Program-made: the position numbers and the translations under genes
From: Tabrizicola flagellatus
Lineage (GTDB): Bacteria > Pseudomonadota > Alphaproteobacteria > Rhodobacterales > Rhodobacteraceae
DNA: 64,000 nt
Direction of reading: 5' to 3'
NCBI RefSeq assembly: GCF_008271465.1
Contig: NZ_VMDU01000007.1
Span: 1-64,000, forward strand
Shown here: piece after piece, positions 26,138-36,771 of the stretch
Numbering within the stretch: the stretch's first letter is position 1
Layout of the letters: every line of letters begins with the position of its first letter
Notes under the pieces: generated by a model
The model's input: only the letters and a program-made list of their open reading frames with translations
The model's database searches: none
Told to the model about the DNA's origin: nothing

Positions 26138-27232
26138 ATGACGGGCAGACTGCTTCTCATCGCGGCGGGGGGCACGGGGGGGCACATGTTCCCGGCCCAG
26201 GCCCTGGCCGAGGCGATGCTGGCGCGGGGCTGGCGCGTCGTCCTGTCCACCGACGAGCGCGGGGCGCGCTATGCGGGCGGGTTCCCGCCCGAGGTCGCGG
26301 TGCAGCGGGTGTCGAGCGCGACCTTTTCGCGCGGGGGCGCGGCGGCGAAGCTGGCGGCGCCCTTCCGCATCGCGGGCGGGGTGCTGGGGGCGCTGTGGTC
26401 GCAGCTCCGCGACCGTCCGGCGGTGGTGGTGGGGTTCGGCGGCTATCCCTCGATCCCGGCGCTGGCGGCGGCCTGGCTGTTGCGGCGGCCGCGGATGATC
26501 CACGAACAGAACGGCGTGCTGGGCCGGGTGAACCGGGTCTTTGCCCGCCGGGTGGACCGGGTCGCCTGCGGCACATGGCCGACCGACCTGCCGGCCGGGG
26601 TGGCGGGCATTCCGGTCGGCAACCCGGTGCGGCAGGCGGTGCTGGACCGGGCGGCGGCGCCCTATATCCCGCCGGGCGACTATCCGATGAGCCTTCTGGT
26701 GATCGGCGGCAGCCAGGGCGCGCGCATCCTGTCCGAGGTGGTGCCGGCGGCGGTGGCGCTGTTGCCCGAGGCGCTGCGCGCCAATCTGCGGGTGGCGCAT
26801 CAGGCCCGCGACGAGGATGCCGCGCGCGCTGTGACGGCCTATGAGGCGGCGGGGGTGCGGGCCGAGGTGGCGCCTTTCTTCCCCGACATCGCGCGGCGCC
26901 TGTCCGAGGCGCAGCTGGTGGTCAGCCGCTCGGGCGCCTCGTCGGTGGCCGACATCAGCGTGATCGGGCGGCCGGCGATCCTGGTGCCCTATGCGGCGGC
27001 GACGGGCGATCACCAGGCGGCGAACGCGAAGGGGCTGGCGGACGCGGCGGCGGCGGTGGTGATCCGGGAAAACGCGCTTGACGCGGCCGGCCTTGCGGGC
27101 CACATCGCCGCGATCCTGGAGGACCCGCACCGCGCCGAGACCATGGCGCGCGCGGCGCTGGGCGAGGGCAAGCCGGACGCGACCGCGCGGCTGGTGGCCC
27201 TGGTGGAAGAACTGGCGGGAGACGCGAGATGA
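26138..27232 (+). CDS. murG: MurG, lipid II synthase
   Basis: A 364-residue peripheral membrane GT-B glycosyltransferase that adds GlcNAc from UDP-GlcNAc to lipid I to make lipid II. N-terminal [14 protein letters not shown] (about residue 10), [13 protein letters not shown] (about 91), [12 protein letters not shown] (about 118), GGSQGA (about 190) and the C-terminal nucleotide-binding region [13 protein letters not shown] (about 268) are all present. The start lies just after the inverted repeat with a weak AGGGGACGGCAGG site, so its translation could be influenced by that structure. The stop overlaps the murC start (ATGA). Confidence 0.95.
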   Translation: MTGRLLLIAAGGTGGHMFPAQALAEAMLARGWRVVLSTDERGARYAGGFPPEVAVQRVSSATFSRGGAAAKLAAPFRIAGGVLGALWSQLRDRPAVVVGFGGYPSIPALAAAWLLRRPRMIHEQNGVLGRVNRVFARRVDRVACGTWPTDLPAGVAGIPVGNPVRQAVLDRAAAPYIPPGDYPMSLLVIGGSQGARILSEVVPAAVALLPEALRANLRVAHQARDEDAARAVTAYEAAGVRAEVAPFFPDIARRLSEAQLVVSRSGASSVADISVIGRPAILVPYAAATGDHQAANAKGLADAAAAVVIRENALDAAGLAGHIAAILEDPHRAETMARAALGEGKPDATARLVALVEELAGDAR

Positions 27233-28641
27233 ACGCAGCTGCGACGAAACTGCCGCTGGAGCTCGGGCCGATCCATTTCGTCGGCATCGGCGGGATCGGG
27301 ATGAGCGGCATCGCCGAGGTGCTGATGACGCTGGGCTACCGGGTGCAGGGGTCGGATGCGAAGGCCTCGAAGATCACCGACCGGCTGGAGAAGCTGGGCG
27401 CAACCTTCTTCGAGGGGCAGCGGGCCGAGAACATCGGCGATGGTGTCTCGGTCGTGGTGATCTCGTCGGCGATCAAGAAGGGCAACCCGGAACTGGAAGA
27501 GGCGCGCCGGCGCAAGCTGCCGGTGGTGCGCCGGGCCGAGATGCTGGCGGAACTGATGCGGCTGAAGTCGAACATCGCCATTGCCGGGACCCATGGCAAG
27601 ACGACGACGACGACGATGGTCGCGACGCTTCTGGACCGGGGCGGGTTCGACCCGACCGTCATCAACGGCGGTGTGATCCATGCCTATGGCTCGAACGCGC
27701 GGGCCGGGGCGGGGGAGTGGATGGTGGTCGAGGCCGACGAGAGCGACGGCAGCTTCAACCGCCTGCCCGCGACCATCGCCATCGTGACGAACATCGACCC
27801 CGAGCACATGGAGCACTGGGGGACCTTCGACAATCTGCGCAAGGGGTTCCTGGATTTCGTCTCGAACATTCCGTTCTACGGGCTGGCGGTCTGCTGCACG
27901 GATCACCCCGAGGTGCAGGCGCTGGTCGGCCGTGTGACCGACCGTCGGGTCGTGACCTTCGGCTTCAACGCCCAGGCCGATGTGCGGGCGGTGAACCTTG
28001 CCTATGAAAACGGCACGGCGCATTTCGACATCCTGTTGCAGTCCGAAGGCGGCAGCATCGAGGGCTGCACCCTGCCGATGCCGGGCGACCACAACGTCAG
28101 CAATGCGCTGGCGGCGGTGGCAGTCGCGCGGCATCTGGGAATGAAGAAGGACGAGATCCGCGAGGCGCTGGCAGGTTTCGCGGGCGTCAACCGCCGCTTT
28201 ACCAGGGTTGGCGAGGTGAACGGCGTCACCATCATCGACGACTACGGCCACCACCCGGTCGAGATCGCCGCCGTGCTCAAGGCTGCGCGGCAGGCGACGA
28301 AGGGCCGGATCATCGCGATCCACCAGCCGCACCGCTATACCCGCCTGTCGAACCTGTTCGAGGAGTTCTGCACCTGTTTCAACGAGGCCGACGTGGTGGC
28401 GATCGCCGAGGTCTATGCCGCCGGAGAGGATCCGATCCCCGGCGCCAGCCGCGACGATCTGGTGGCGGGCCTGATCGCGCATGGCCACCGCCATGCCCGC
28501 GCGCTTCTGGACGAGGCCGACCTTGCACGCCTGGTCAGGGAACAGGCGCGGCCGGGAGACATGGTGGTCTGCCTTGGCGCGGGCACGATCAGCGCCTGGG
28601 CCAATGCGCTGCCCGCAAAGCTGATGGGAGCGGCGGCATGA
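27229..28641 (+). CDS. murC: MurC, UDP-N-acetylmuramate--L-alanine ligase
   Basis: A 470-residue cytoplasmic ATP-dependent ligase that adds the first residue, L-Ala, to UDP-MurNAc. N-terminal [18 protein letters not shown], the ATP-binding loop [13 protein letters not shown] (about 120), EADESDGSF (about 165) and the middle-domain [12 protein letters not shown] (about 284) fit Mur ligases. Normal length. The start overlaps murG by 4 bases. Confidence 0.96.
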   Translation: MNAAATKLPLELGPIHFVGIGGIGMSGIAEVLMTLGYRVQGSDAKASKITDRLEKLGATFFEGQRAENIGDGVSVVVISSAIKKGNPELEEARRRKLPVVRRAEMLAELMRLKSNIAIAGTHGKTTTTTMVATLLDRGGFDPTVINGGVIHAYGSNARAGAGEWMVVEADESDGSFNRLPATIAIVTNIDPEHMEHWGTFDNLRKGFLDFVSNIPFYGLAVCCTDHPEVQALVGRVTDRRVVTFGFNAQADVRAVNLAYENGTAHFDILLQSEGGSIEGCTLPMPGDHNVSNALAAVAVARHLGMKKDEIREALAGFAGVNRRFTRVGEVNGVTIIDDYGHHPVEIAAVLKAARQATKGRIIAIHQPHRYTRLSNLFEEFCTCFNEADVVAIAEVYAAGEDPIPGASRDDLVAGLIAHGHRHARALLDEADLARLVREQARPGDMVVCLGAGTISAWANALPAKLMGAAA

Positions 28642-28669
28642 CATCGCATCGCGCCGGGGGCATCGCCGC

Positions 28670-28948
28670 ATGATCTGGGGTTATGTCTCGCCCCTGTTCT
28701 TCGGTTGCCTATGGATCCTCTGTGCCGCCATCGTCGCCATGCTGCCGATGAAGCGGCAGATGCTGCCGGGCCTGGCCCTGCTGATCGTGGCGCCGTTCCT
28801 GCTGGGCTGGATCGGCTGGGTCCATGGCTGGGTCTGGGTGCTGGTCGGCACCTTCGCCTTCGTCTCGATGTTCCGCAATCCGCTGATCTATTTCCTGCGC
28901 CGCGCCCTGGGACGGCCGGCGCCCCTGCCGAAGGAGCTGGAGAAGTGA
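28670..28948 (+). CDS. DUF2484 family small membrane protein, copy A
   Basis: A 92-residue protein with about three hydrophobic helices, ending in a positively charged tail (LRRALGRPAPLPKELEK). It belongs to a small family I know only from Rhodobacterales, usually between murC and murB; function unknown. Its placement inside the wall-synthesis cluster suggests a role near lipid II synthesis or the divisome. It shares pattern with the next gene (short N-terminus, WI/VTW..G.V motif, then an RNP/RWP.I..L motif), so the pair is probably a tandem duplication. Confidence 0.8.
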   Translation: MIWGYVSPLFFGCLWILCAAIVAMLPMKRQMLPGLALLIVAPFLLGWIGWVHGWVWVLVGTFAFVSMFRNPLIYFLRRALGRPAPLPKELEK

Positions 28949-28991
28949 GGCCGCACGAGCTGTCATTTCCAAATCCCGGGAGGCTTGGCGC

Positions 28992-29264
28992 ATGATCGGC
29001 AACCTTGGCGCCGATCCCGATTACTGGCCGCTGGTGCTGAGCATGCTGTGGCTGATCCTGGCCAATGTGATCGCCATGTTCCCCTCGCGCGATCACCACT
29101 GGCGCGCGGCCTATGTGCTGATCGCCGTCGGAGTGCCGCTGCTGGGCTGGGTGACCTGGGTCGCCGGGCCGGTGGCCGGGCTTCTGCTTCTGGCCGCAGG
29201 GGCCTCGGTCCTGCGCTGGCCGGTGATCTTCCTCTGGCGCTGGCTGCGCCGGCAACTGGGGTAG
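28992..29264 (+). CDS. DUF2484 family small membrane protein, copy B
   Basis: A 90-residue paralogue of the preceding gene, with about three hydrophobic helices and a basic C-terminus (RWLRRQLG). Shared features are the central LLGWVTWVAG versus LLGWIGWVHG and the late RWPVIFLWRW versus RNPLIYFLRR. It begins 43 bases after copy A ends. Function unknown; probably co-transcribed with the wall genes. Confidence 0.78.
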   Translation: MIGNLGADPDYWPLVLSMLWLILANVIAMFPSRDHHWRAAYVLIAVGVPLLGWVTWVAGPVAGLLLLAAGASVLRWPVIFLWRWLRRQLG

Positions 29265-29268
29265 GGCG

Positions 29269-29535
29269 ATGCACGGATTCCTCTGGGCGGTCGGCGGGGC
29301 TACGGTGCTGTTCGCCGGGGTGCTGTCCTTCTTCTTGACCCGCCGCTATGGCCGGGGCGCGGCGCTGGCGCTGCCGGTGGCGGCGTTGGTCGCGGTGATC
29401 GCGATGAGCTGGCAGGACAGGGGACTGGACTTCCGCGGCGGCATGGCCTTCCTGCGCGAGGCGCTGGTCTTTGCCGCCCCGGTTCTGCTGGGCGCGCTGG
29501 CCGGGATCCTCCTCGCCCGGCGCTGGCGGGGCTGA
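29269..29535 (+). CDS. Small hypothetical membrane protein
   Basis: 88 residues with three hydrophobic segments (about 5-22, 30-48, 64-83) and basic ends. No family recognised. It begins 4 bases after DUF2484 copy B and precedes murB by 39 bases, so it is part of the same transcript. Codon use matches its neighbours and the frame is tightly packed, which supports a real gene. Confidence 0.7.
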   Translation: MHGFLWAVGGATVLFAGVLSFFLTRRYGRGAALALPVAALVAVIAMSWQDRGLDFRGGMAFLREALVFAAPVLLGALAGILLARRWRG

Positions 29536-29574
29536 GGGCTTGCGCCGCGCGCCAAAGCGCCGCAGAAGGCGGAC

Positions 29575-30501
29575 ATGAGCGGACTTCCCGAAACGCGCGG
29601 CGTGCTGACGCCCAACCGGCCGCTGGCCGACCTGACCTGGCTGCGCGTCGGCGGGCCGGCGGACTGGCTGTTCCAGCCCGCGGACGAGGCGGACCTGGCG
29701 CAGTTCCTGGCCGCGCTGGATCCGGCGATCCCGGTCTTTCCGATGGGGGTCGGGTCGAACCTGATCGTGCGCGACGGCGGCATACGGGCGGTGGTGATCC
29801 GGCTGGGGCGCGGGTTCAACGGGATCGAGGTTCACGGCGACCGGGTGATCGCGGGCGCCGCCGCTCTGGATGGCCATGTCGCGCGCCGCGCGGCCGAGGC
29901 GGGGCGGGACCTGACCTTTCTGCGCACCATTCCCGGCAGCATCGGCGGGGCGGTGCGGATGAACGCGGGGTGCTACGGGTCCTATGTCGCGGACGTGCTT
30001 GAGGCCGTGCGGGTCGTCACGCGGTCAGGCGAGGCGGTGACATTGCCTGCGGCGGCGCTGAACCTGCGCTATCGGCAGAGCGACCTGCCCGAGGGCGCGG
30101 TCATCGTCTCGGCGACCTTCCGGGCGGCAGAGGGCGAGCCCGCGGCGCTGGAGGCACGGATGGCCGAGCAGATCGCCCGGCGCGACGCGAGCCAGCCCAC
30201 GAAGGAGCGGAGCGCGGGATCGACCTTCCGCAATCCGGCCGGGTTCAGCTCGACCGGGCGCGCCGACGACACGCACGAGCTGAAGGCCTGGAAGGTGATC
30301 GACGACGCCGGGATGCGGGGCGCGCGCCTTGGTGGGGCGCAGATGTCCACCATGCATTCCAACTTCCTGATCAACGCCGGAGGGGCTACGGCGGCGGATC
30401 TGGAAAATCTCGGCGAAGAGGTCAGGAAAAAGGTTTACCAATCAAGCGGTATCACGCTAGAGTGGGAAATCATGCGGGTCGGAGAATACCCGCGCGAATA
30501 A
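29575..30501 (+). CDS. murB: MurB, UDP-N-acetylenolpyruvoylglucosamine reductase
   Basis: A 308-residue FAD/NADPH enzyme that makes UDP-MurNAc. [11 protein letters not shown] (about 23), [12 protein letters not shown] (about 60), the FAD-loop [17 protein letters not shown] (about 120) and the catalytic region [13 protein letters not shown] (about 207, proton-donor Ser) are clear. C-terminal [20 protein letters not shown] fits type I MurB. Complete and in cluster order. Confidence 0.95.
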   Translation: MSGLPETRGVLTPNRPLADLTWLRVGGPADWLFQPADEADLAQFLAALDPAIPVFPMGVGSNLIVRDGGIRAVVIRLGRGFNGIEVHGDRVIAGAAALDGHVARRAAEAGRDLTFLRTIPGSIGGAVRMNAGCYGSYVADVLEAVRVVTRSGEAVTLPAAALNLRYRQSDLPEGAVIVSATFRAAEGEPAALEARMAEQIARRDASQPTKERSAGSTFRNPAGFSSTGRADDTHELKAWKVIDDAGMRGARLGGAQMSTMHSNFLINAGGATAADLENLGEEVRKKVYQSSGITLEWEIMRVGEYPRE

Positions 30502-30540
30502 CGGATCACGGGTCGGCACAAGACCCGGATGAGGCAGTGC

Positions 30541-31461
30541 ATGGCGGGCGCATCGAGCAGGATGGCCCCCGAAGTGGCGGTTCTGATGGGTGGGCTTTCC
30601 GCTGAGCGGGAAGTGTCGCTTGTCTCTGGGCGCGAGTGCGCCAAGGCCCTGCGGGAGGCTGGTTACAGGGTGATCGAGGTCGATTGCGGCCCCGACCTGC
30701 CTGCGCGCCTGGCCGAGCTGAAACCCGAGGTCTGTTTCAATGCCTTGCATGGCCGCTGGGGCGAAGACGGCTGCGTGCAGGGCATTCTGGAATGGCTGAA
30801 GATCCCCTACACCCATTCCGGCGTTCTCGCCTCGGCCCTGGCGATGGACAAGGTCAAGACCAAGGAGGTCTATCTGGCCGCCGGTCTGCCGGTGGTCGAA
30901 AGCGTGCTGGCGACCCGCGACGAGGTCGAGGCGCGGCATGTGCTGCCCGCGCCCTATGTGGTTAAGCCCTACAACGAGGGGTCCTCGGTCGGGGTTTACA
31001 TCGTCCGCGAAGGGTCGAATGCGCCGCGGCTGGCGGCCTCGATGCCGGCGGTGGTGATGGTCGAGGCCTATGTGCCGGGGCGGGAGCTGACGACGACAGT
31101 GATGGGCGACCGGGCGTTGGGCGTCACCGACATCATCACCGACGGCTGGTACGATTACGACGCGAAATACAAGCCAGGCGGCAGCCGGCACGAGTGCCCG
31201 GCGCGGATCCCGGCCGAGATCGAGGCGGCCTGTCTCGACCATGCGCTGCGGGCGCACAAGGCGCTGGGCTGCCGGGGCGTCAGCCGCACCGACTTCCGCT
31301 GGGACGAGGCGCGGGGGCTGGACGGGCTGATCCTCTTGGAGACCAACACCCAGCCGGGGATGACGCCCACCTCGCTCGCCCCCGAACAGGCGGCGATGCG
31401 GGGCATCAGCTTTCCCGAGTTCTGCGCCTGGATGGTGGAGGACGCCTCATGCAATCGCTGA
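30541..31461 (+). CDS. ddl: D-alanine--D-alanine ligase
   Basis: A 306-residue ATP-grasp enzyme that forms D-Ala-D-Ala. [19 protein letters not shown] at the start, [17 protein letters not shown] (about 72), [14 protein letters not shown] (about 138) and [15 protein letters not shown] (about 270) are standard. The ATG at 30541 has GAGG 6 bases ahead; ATGs at 30529 and 30562 are alternatives. The 3' end overlaps ftsQ by 13 bases. Confidence 0.95.
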   Translation: MAGASSRMAPEVAVLMGGLSAEREVSLVSGRECAKALREAGYRVIEVDCGPDLPARLAELKPEVCFNALHGRWGEDGCVQGILEWLKIPYTHSGVLASALAMDKVKTKEVYLAAGLPVVESVLATRDEVEARHVLPAPYVVKPYNEGSSVGVYIVREGSNAPRLAASMPAVVMVEAYVPGRELTTTVMGDRALGVTDIITDGWYDYDAKYKPGGSRHECPARIPAEIEAACLDHALRAHKALGCRGVSRTDFRWDEARGLDGLILLETNTQPGMTPTSLAPEQAAMRGISFPEFCAWMVEDASCNR

Positions 31462-32348
31462 TCGCCCGCCGCCCCGCCGCGCCCCGCGTCCGCAAGGATC
31501 CGGCGCCGTCCAGATGGGCCTACCGCGTCCAGCGCTGGATGCTGACGCCCTATGTGCGAGGCTTCGTCTGGAAGGGCCTGCCGACGCTGGTGCTGCTGGG
31601 TGCGGGGGCGCTGTGGTTCAGCCACGAGCCGAACCGGCAGGCGGTGATCGGCCAGCTGACCCACCTGCGGCAGGAGTTCGAGGCGCGGCCCGAGTTCCGG
31701 GTCTCGCTGGCCCGGATCGAGGGCGCGTCGCCGGATCTGGCCGAGGCGGTGCGCGCGAAGCTGGCGCTGGATTTGCCGATGTCGTCCTTCGACATCGACC
31801 TGGATGCCGCGCGGGAGCGGATCGAGGCGCTGGACGCGGTGCTGCGCGCCGATCTGCGGGTCCGGTCCGGCGGCGTGTTGCAGGTGACGATCACCGAGCG
31901 CGTGCCCGTGGCCGTCTGGCGCACGGAGGAGGGGCTGACCCTGGTGGATGAGACCGGGCATCGTGTCGCGGGCCTTCTGGCGCGGGCCGACCGGGCCGAC
32001 CTGCCGCTGATCGCGGGCGAGGGGGCTGATCTCGCCACGCCCGAGGCGCTGGACCTGATCGCCGCTGCCGGGCCGCTGACCCCGCGCATCCGGGGGCTCG
32101 TCCGCATGGGCGAGCGGCGCTGGGACATCGTGCTGGACCGCGACCAGCGCATCCTTCTGCCCGAGACCAATCCGGTTCAGGCGCTGGAGCGCCTGCTGGC
32201 GCTGGACCATGCCCAGGACCTGATGAACCGCGACATCCTGACCGTGGATCTGCGGTCCGACCACCGACCCACCCTTCGCCTTACCCCGAACGCCCTTGCC
32301 GAGGTCCGCCGCGCGCAAGGACTTGAAACCGTGGAGAACGAACTGTGA
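31449..32348 (+). CDS. ftsQ: FtsQ, cell-division protein
   Basis: A 299-residue bitopic divisome protein. The cytoplasmic N-terminus is basic, followed by one membrane helix (about residues 38-56, [15 protein letters not shown]), a POTRA domain (about 80-150; [13 protein letters not shown]) and the beta domain ending near PTLRLTP. Alphaproteobacterial in length. It starts inside the end of ddl, and its stop overlaps the GTG start of ftsA. Confidence 0.92.
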   Translation: MQSLIARRPAAPRVRKDPAPSRWAYRVQRWMLTPYVRGFVWKGLPTLVLLGAGALWFSHEPNRQAVIGQLTHLRQEFEARPEFRVSLARIEGASPDLAEAVRAKLALDLPMSSFDIDLDAARERIEALDAVLRADLRVRSGGVLQVTITERVPVAVWRTEEGLTLVDETGHRVAGLLARADRADLPLIAGEGADLATPEALDLIAAAGPLTPRIRGLVRMGERRWDIVLDRDQRILLPETNPVQALERLLALDHAQDLMNRDILTVDLRSDHRPTLRLTPNALAEVRRAQGLETVENEL

Positions 32349-33679
32349 CCGATCTCTATACCTCCCAGCGTGCCATGCGTAACATGCGGCGGGCTGCCAT
32401 GCAGCGCGGCGTGATCGCCATCCTCGACGTGGGCACCTCGAAGATCGCCTGTCTCATCCTGCGCTTCGACGGGCCGGACCGCCTGCGCGAGCAGGACGGT
32501 GTCGGGCCGATGGCGGGGCAGAGCCAGTTCCGGGTGATCGGCGCCGCCACCACCCGCAGCCGCGGGGTGCGCTTCGGCGAGATCGCGGTGATGAACGAGA
32601 CCGAGCGCGCGATCCGCACCGCGGTGCAGGCGGCGCAGAAGATGGCCAACGTGCGGGTCGATCACGTCATCGCCTGCTTCTCGGGCGCCGAACCGCGCAG
32701 CTATGGCCTGGCGGGCGAACTGGACCTGCACGACAGCGTGGTCACCGAACAGGACGTGAGCCGCGTGCTGGCGGCTTGCGAGGTGCCCGACCTCGGCCCC
32801 GGCCGCGAGGTCCTGCACGCCCAGCCGGTGAACTTCGCGCTGGACCATCGGTCCGGCCTGGCGGACCCGCGCGGGCAGATCGGGCACCGGCTGGCGGTGG
32901 ACATGCACCTGCTGTCGGTCGATGGCGACGTGGTGCAGAACCTGCTCTACTGCATCAAGCGCTGCGACCTGGAACTGGCGGGGCTGGCCTCGTCGGCCTA
33001 TGTCTCGGGCATCTCGAGCCTCGTGGAGGACGAGCAGGAGCTGGGCGCGGCCTGCATCGACATGGGCGGCGGCGCGACCGGCATCTCGATCTTCATGAAG
33101 AAGCACATGATCTATGCCGACAGCGTGCGGATGGGCGGCGATCATGTGACCTCGGACATCTCGAAGGGGTTGCAGATCCCGATGTCGGTGGCCGAGCGGA
33201 TCAAGACGCGCCATGGCGGGCTTTATGCGACCGGCATGGACGACCGCGAGATGATCGACATCGGCGGCGACAGCGGCGACTGGGAGAAGGACCGGCGCCG
33301 GATCAGCCGGACCGAACTGATCGGCATCATGCGTCCGCGCGTCGAGGAGATCATCGAGGAGGTGCGTGCGACGCTGGATGCCGCCGGTTTCGACACCTTG
33401 CCCAGCCAGCAGATCGTGCTGACCGGCGGTGGCAGCCAGATCCCGGGCCTCGACGGGATCGCGACGCGGATTCTTGGCCAGCGAGTACGGCTGGGCCGGC
33501 CCCTGCGCGTGCAGGGCCTGCCGCAGGCGGCAACCGGGGCGGCCTTTGCCAGTGCCGTGGGCCTGTGCCTGTTTGCGGCGCACCCGCAGGACGAATGGTG
33601 GGACTTCGAGATTCCGGCCGAACGCTATCCGGCCAGATCGCTGCGGCGGGCCGTCAAATGGTTCAAGGACAACTGGTGA
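32345..33679 (+). CDS. ftsA: FtsA, actin-like divisome tether
   Basis: A 444-residue actin-fold ATPase that anchors FtsZ to the membrane and recruits later divisome proteins. AILDVGTSKIACLI (about 23, phosphate 1), GAACIDMGGGATGISIFM (about 235, phosphate 2) and IVLTGGGSQIPGL (about 357, adenosine) are visible. The C-terminal amphipathic helix LRRAVKWFKDNW is the membrane-targeting sequence. It uses a GTG start overlapping the ftsQ stop. The 198-base gap to ftsZ contains a likely promoter. Confidence 0.95.
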   Translation: MTDLYTSQRAMRNMRRAAMQRGVIAILDVGTSKIACLILRFDGPDRLREQDGVGPMAGQSQFRVIGAATTRSRGVRFGEIAVMNETERAIRTAVQAAQKMANVRVDHVIACFSGAEPRSYGLAGELDLHDSVVTEQDVSRVLAACEVPDLGPGREVLHAQPVNFALDHRSGLADPRGQIGHRLAVDMHLLSVDGDVVQNLLYCIKRCDLELAGLASSAYVSGISSLVEDEQELGAACIDMGGGATGISIFMKKHMIYADSVRMGGDHVTSDISKGLQIPMSVAERIKTRHGGLYATGMDDREMIDIGGDSGDWEKDRRRISRTELIGIMRPRVEEIIEEVRATLDAAGFDTLPSQQIVLTGGGSQIPGLDGIATRILGQRVRLGRPLRVQGLPQAATGAAFASAVGLCLFAAHPQDEWWDFEIPAERYPARSLRRAVKWFKDNW

Positions 33680-33764
33680 CCACAATATCCACACATGAAG
33701 GGCGAAATGCCGCTGATATCGGGTATTTGACCCCCAGATTTCGTGGTTTGGCGCGAGTTTTTGC

Positions 33765-33793
33765 GTGACCTTTGGCGGTCTTGTGGATAGAAT
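33765..33793 (+). promoter_or_regulatory. Candidate ftsZ promoter
   Basis: GTGACC and TAGAAT (5 of 6 to the -10 consensus) are separated by 17 bases, giving a leader of about 80 bases before ftsZ. It would let FtsZ be expressed apart from the upstream wall genes. Confidence 0.5.
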
Positions 33794-33877
33794 CACCAAC
33801 AAGTCGGCCTTCCGCAGGGGAATTGCGCGAGAAAGGCCCGATAAAACAGGCGGCGGACAAACGGACGGGCAAACCCA

Positions 33878-35527
33878 ATGGCACTCAATCTGACGATGAC
33901 TTCGGAGCGTGAAGAGCTGAAGCCGCGCATCACCGTGTTCGGTGTTGGCGGCGCGGGCGGCAACGCGGTGAACAACATGATCGAGAAGGCGCTGGAAGGC
34001 GTCGAATTCGTCGTGGCCAACACCGATGCGCAGGCCTTGCAGCAAAGCCGGGCGGGGTCGCGGATCCAGATGGGGGTCAAGGCGACGGAAGGTCTTGGCG
34101 CGGGGGCGCGGCCCTCTGTCGGGGCCGCTGCGGCGGAAGAGACGATCGAGGAAATCGTCGACCACCTGGCGGGCGCGCACATGTGCTTCATCACCGCCGG
34201 CATGGGCGGTGGCACCGGAACCGGCGCGGCCCCGATCATCGCGCAGGCCGCGCGCGAGCTGGGGGTGCTGACCGTCGGCGTCGTGACCAAGCCCTTCCAG
34301 TTCGAGGGCGCCAAGCGGATGCGGCAGGCCGAAGAGGGCATAGAGGCGCTTCAGAAGGTCGTCGATACGCTGATCATCATCCCGAACCAGAACCTGTTCC
34401 GGCTGGCGAATGAGCGCACCACCTTCACCGAAGCCTTCGCCATGGCCGATGACGTGCTGTATCAGGGCGTGAAGGGCGTGACCGACCTGATGGTGCGGCC
34501 GGGTCTCATCAACCTCGACTTCGCCGACGTGCGTGCGGTGATGGACGAGATGGGCAAGGCGATGATGGGCACCGGCGAGGCCACCGGCGAGGACCGCGCG
34601 GTGCAGGCGGCGGAAAAGGCGATCGCCAACCCGCTTCTCGACGAGATCAGCCTGAATGGCGCCAAGGGCGTGCTGATCAACATCACCGGCGGGCATGACC
34701 TGACCCTGTTCGAGCTGGACGAGGCTGCCAACATCATCCGCGAGAAGGTGGACCCCGAGGCCAACATCATCGTCGGTTCCACGCTGGACACCGCGATGGA
34801 GGGCCGGATCCGTGTCTCGGTGGTGGCGACGGGAATCGACGCTTCGGCAGCGAACAAGGCCGAAACCCCTGTTGCGCGCCGTTCGATGGAGCGGCCCCTG
34901 ACGCTGGCCCCCGCGCCCGAGCCGGAGGCGCCGCGTGCGGCAGCCCCGGTCCAGGCTCCGGTCGCCGCGCCGGCGATGGAAGACCGCAACGTGTTCGATG
35001 ACGATATCACCTCGGTTGCGGATGCCGCCTTCGATGCTGCTGCCTCGAGGGCCGACATGGAGGCTGACGAGATGGCGGTCGAGGACGACCTGCCGCCGCC
35101 GGCCTACCGGCCGCAGGCCCCGGCGCAGCCGACGCTGGTGCGCTCCACCCCGGCCGCGATCGAAGCCGATCCGGGTGCCTTCGTCGCGCCGCGTCCGCGG
35201 GTGGCAGGGCAGCCCTCGCCCGAAGCTCTCGCCCGGTTGCAGGCTGCGGTCAACCGTCCCGGCAGCGCGGCGGGCCGTCCGGGCCGTCCGACCCCGGTCG
35301 CGGCCGCGCCCGCCGCCGCCGCACCTGCCGCCGCCGCCGCAGCGAAGCCGCGCTTTGGCATCGGGTCGCTGATCAACCGGATGGCGGGTCACCTCGAGGC
35401 CGGCAGCGCCGCCTCGCCGGCGGGCCGTACCCAGCCGCCAGTGACTTCCTACGATGACGATCACGACATGGGGTCGGATCAGGACCGGATCGAGATTCCC
35501 GCCTTTCTGCGCCGCCAGGCCAACTGA
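33878..35527 (+). CDS. ftsZ: FtsZ, tubulin-like division GTPase
   Basis: A 549-residue cytoskeletal GTPase that forms the Z-ring. [15 protein letters not shown] (about 20), the tubulin signature [10 protein letters not shown] (about 108) and the synergy region [11 protein letters not shown] (about 210) are intact. After residue about 320 there is a long Ala/Pro-rich variable linker, with C-terminal conserved peptide [14 protein letters not shown] at the very end, where FtsA binds. The long linker is usual for alphaproteobacteria. It has its own promoter candidate and a strong terminator. Confidence 0.97.
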   Translation: MALNLTMTSEREELKPRITVFGVGGAGGNAVNNMIEKALEGVEFVVANTDAQALQQSRAGSRIQMGVKATEGLGAGARPSVGAAAAEETIEEIVDHLAGAHMCFITAGMGGGTGTGAAPIIAQAARELGVLTVGVVTKPFQFEGAKRMRQAEEGIEALQKVVDTLIIIPNQNLFRLANERTTFTEAFAMADDVLYQGVKGVTDLMVRPGLINLDFADVRAVMDEMGKAMMGTGEATGEDRAVQAAEKAIANPLLDEISLNGAKGVLINITGGHDLTLFELDEAANIIREKVDPEANIIVGSTLDTAMEGRIRVSVVATGIDASAANKAETPVARRSMERPLTLAPAPEPEAPRAAAPVQAPVAAPAMEDRNVFDDDITSVADAAFDAAASRADMEADEMAVEDDLPPPAYRPQAPAQPTLVRSTPAAIEADPGAFVAPRPRVAGQPSPEALARLQAAVNRPGSAAGRPGRPTPVAAAPAAAAPAAAAAAKPRFGIGSLINRMAGHLEAGSAASPAGRTQPPVTSYDDDHDMGSDQDRIEIPAFLRRQAN

Positions 35528-35554
35528 GAAGAACGCGGCGATCCTGTGGAGACT

Positions 35555-35585
35555 GGCCCGGGAAACCGGGCCTTTTCTCTTTTTC
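35555..35585 (+). terminator. Rho-independent terminator after ftsZ
   Basis: A perfect 7-bp stem (GGCCCGG/CCGGGCC) with a GAAA loop is followed by TTTTCTCTTTTT, 28 bases after the stop codon. Confidence 0.92.
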
Positions 35586-35670
35586 GGCAAGGAGTTGCCG
35601 AGCATTTCACATCTGACACATACCGTCACAAAGAGTGAGTTGAGATCGCAGACCTTACCGAATAGCTAAC

Positions 35671-36654
35671 GTGAAAGCGCAGGCGGGCGAGCCAACCGCC
35701 GCAGTCGAGGTCAAGCGAGACGTGCAGTATACCCTGAAACACCCTGCGGCCTTTGCCGGCCTTGGTCTGCATTGCGGTGCACCGGTGCGCATGGTGGTGC
35801 ATCCTGCCCCAGCGGATCACGGGATCTGGTTTCGCCGCACCGATGTGTCCTCCGACCGCGACGCGATGGTCCCGGCGCGGTGGGACGCCGTCACGCCCTC
35901 GCGGCTGTGCACGGTGATAGAGAACGCCGACGGCGTTTCGGTTTCGACCATCGAACACCTGATGGCGGCGCTGGCGGGGCTGGCGATCAGCAATGCGCTG
36001 ATCGAGATCGACGCGCCGGAAGTGCCGATCCTTGACGGCTCGGCCGCGCCGTTCATCGCGGGCTTCATGGCCGCCGGACTGGACGAACAGGACCTGCCGG
36101 TCCGCGCTGTGCGGATCCTTGCCCCGGTCGAGGTGCGCGAGGGCGATGCCGTGGCGCGGCTGGAACCGGCAGAGATGCTGGAGATCGACTTCCGCATCGA
36201 CTTCGAGGACCGGGCGATCGGGGTGCAGGAGCGTCGGCTGAACATGGCCAACGGCGCCTTCGTGCGCGAACTGTCCGACAGCCGCACCTTCTGCCGCCAG
36301 TCCGACGTTGACGCGATGCGGGCCCGTGGCCTGGCGCTGGGCGGCACGCTGGAGAATGCCGTCGTGTTCTCGGGCGACCGGGTGCTGTCTCCGGGCGGCT
36401 TGCGTCACGCGGACGAGCCGGTACGCCACAAGATGCTTGATGCGGTCGGTGACCTGTCGCTTGCCGGAGGGCCGATCCTGGGACGCTATGTCGGTGAGCG
36501 GGCCGGCCATGCCCTGACCAACCGCCTGTTGCGGACGCTTTTTGCGAATCCCCTGGCCTACGAGATCGTCGATTGCGGGCCCGGCACGCTGGGCAAACTG
36601 CCGGGCGTGGGCGTGCTTCCGGCCGATTTGCCCGCGCGCAACGCCGTCAACTGA
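35671..36654 (+). CDS. lpxC: LpxC, UDP-3-O-acyl-GlcNAc deacetylase
   Basis: A 327-residue zinc enzyme catalysing the committed step of lipid A synthesis. Zinc ligands are the His of STIEHLMAAL (about 95) and the His and Asp of VRHKMLDAVGD (about 255). The start is uncertain: GTG at 35671 has no ribosome site and gives an N-terminus about 17 residues longer than relatives, while GTG at 35722 gives VQYTLKHPAAFAGLGLHCG, which matches the usual LpxC beginning and has a GAGG 12 bases ahead. Both are given here; I keep the longer frame. Separate transcription unit after the ftsZ terminator. Confidence 0.94.
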   Translation: MKAQAGEPTAAVEVKRDVQYTLKHPAAFAGLGLHCGAPVRMVVHPAPADHGIWFRRTDVSSDRDAMVPARWDAVTPSRLCTVIENADGVSVSTIEHLMAALAGLAISNALIEIDAPEVPILDGSAAPFIAGFMAAGLDEQDLPVRAVRILAPVEVREGDAVARLEPAEMLEIDFRIDFEDRAIGVQERRLNMANGAFVRELSDSRTFCRQSDVDAMRARGLALGGTLENAVVFSGDRVLSPGGLRHADEPVRHKMLDAVGDLSLAGGPILGRYVGERAGHALTNRLLRTLFANPLAYEIVDCGPGTLGKLPGVGVLPADLPARNAVN

Positions 36655-36680
36655 ACCTTCGTCTGGACGACAAAGGCGTT

Positions 36681-36709
36681 TTGCGCGCCGGATTTTTCTG
36701 TGCTAGGAC
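36681..36709 (+). promoter_or_regulatory. Candidate bamD promoter
   Basis: TTGCGC and TAGGAC are separated by 17 bases, about 60 bases before the bamD start, in the AT-richer part of the lpxC-bamD gap. Confidence 0.4.
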
Positions 36710-36771
36710 GAGCCGAACACACGAGCCAAGAACAGGGCAAACTGCCCGGGCTGAGGTTGGATAGGCGAAGA

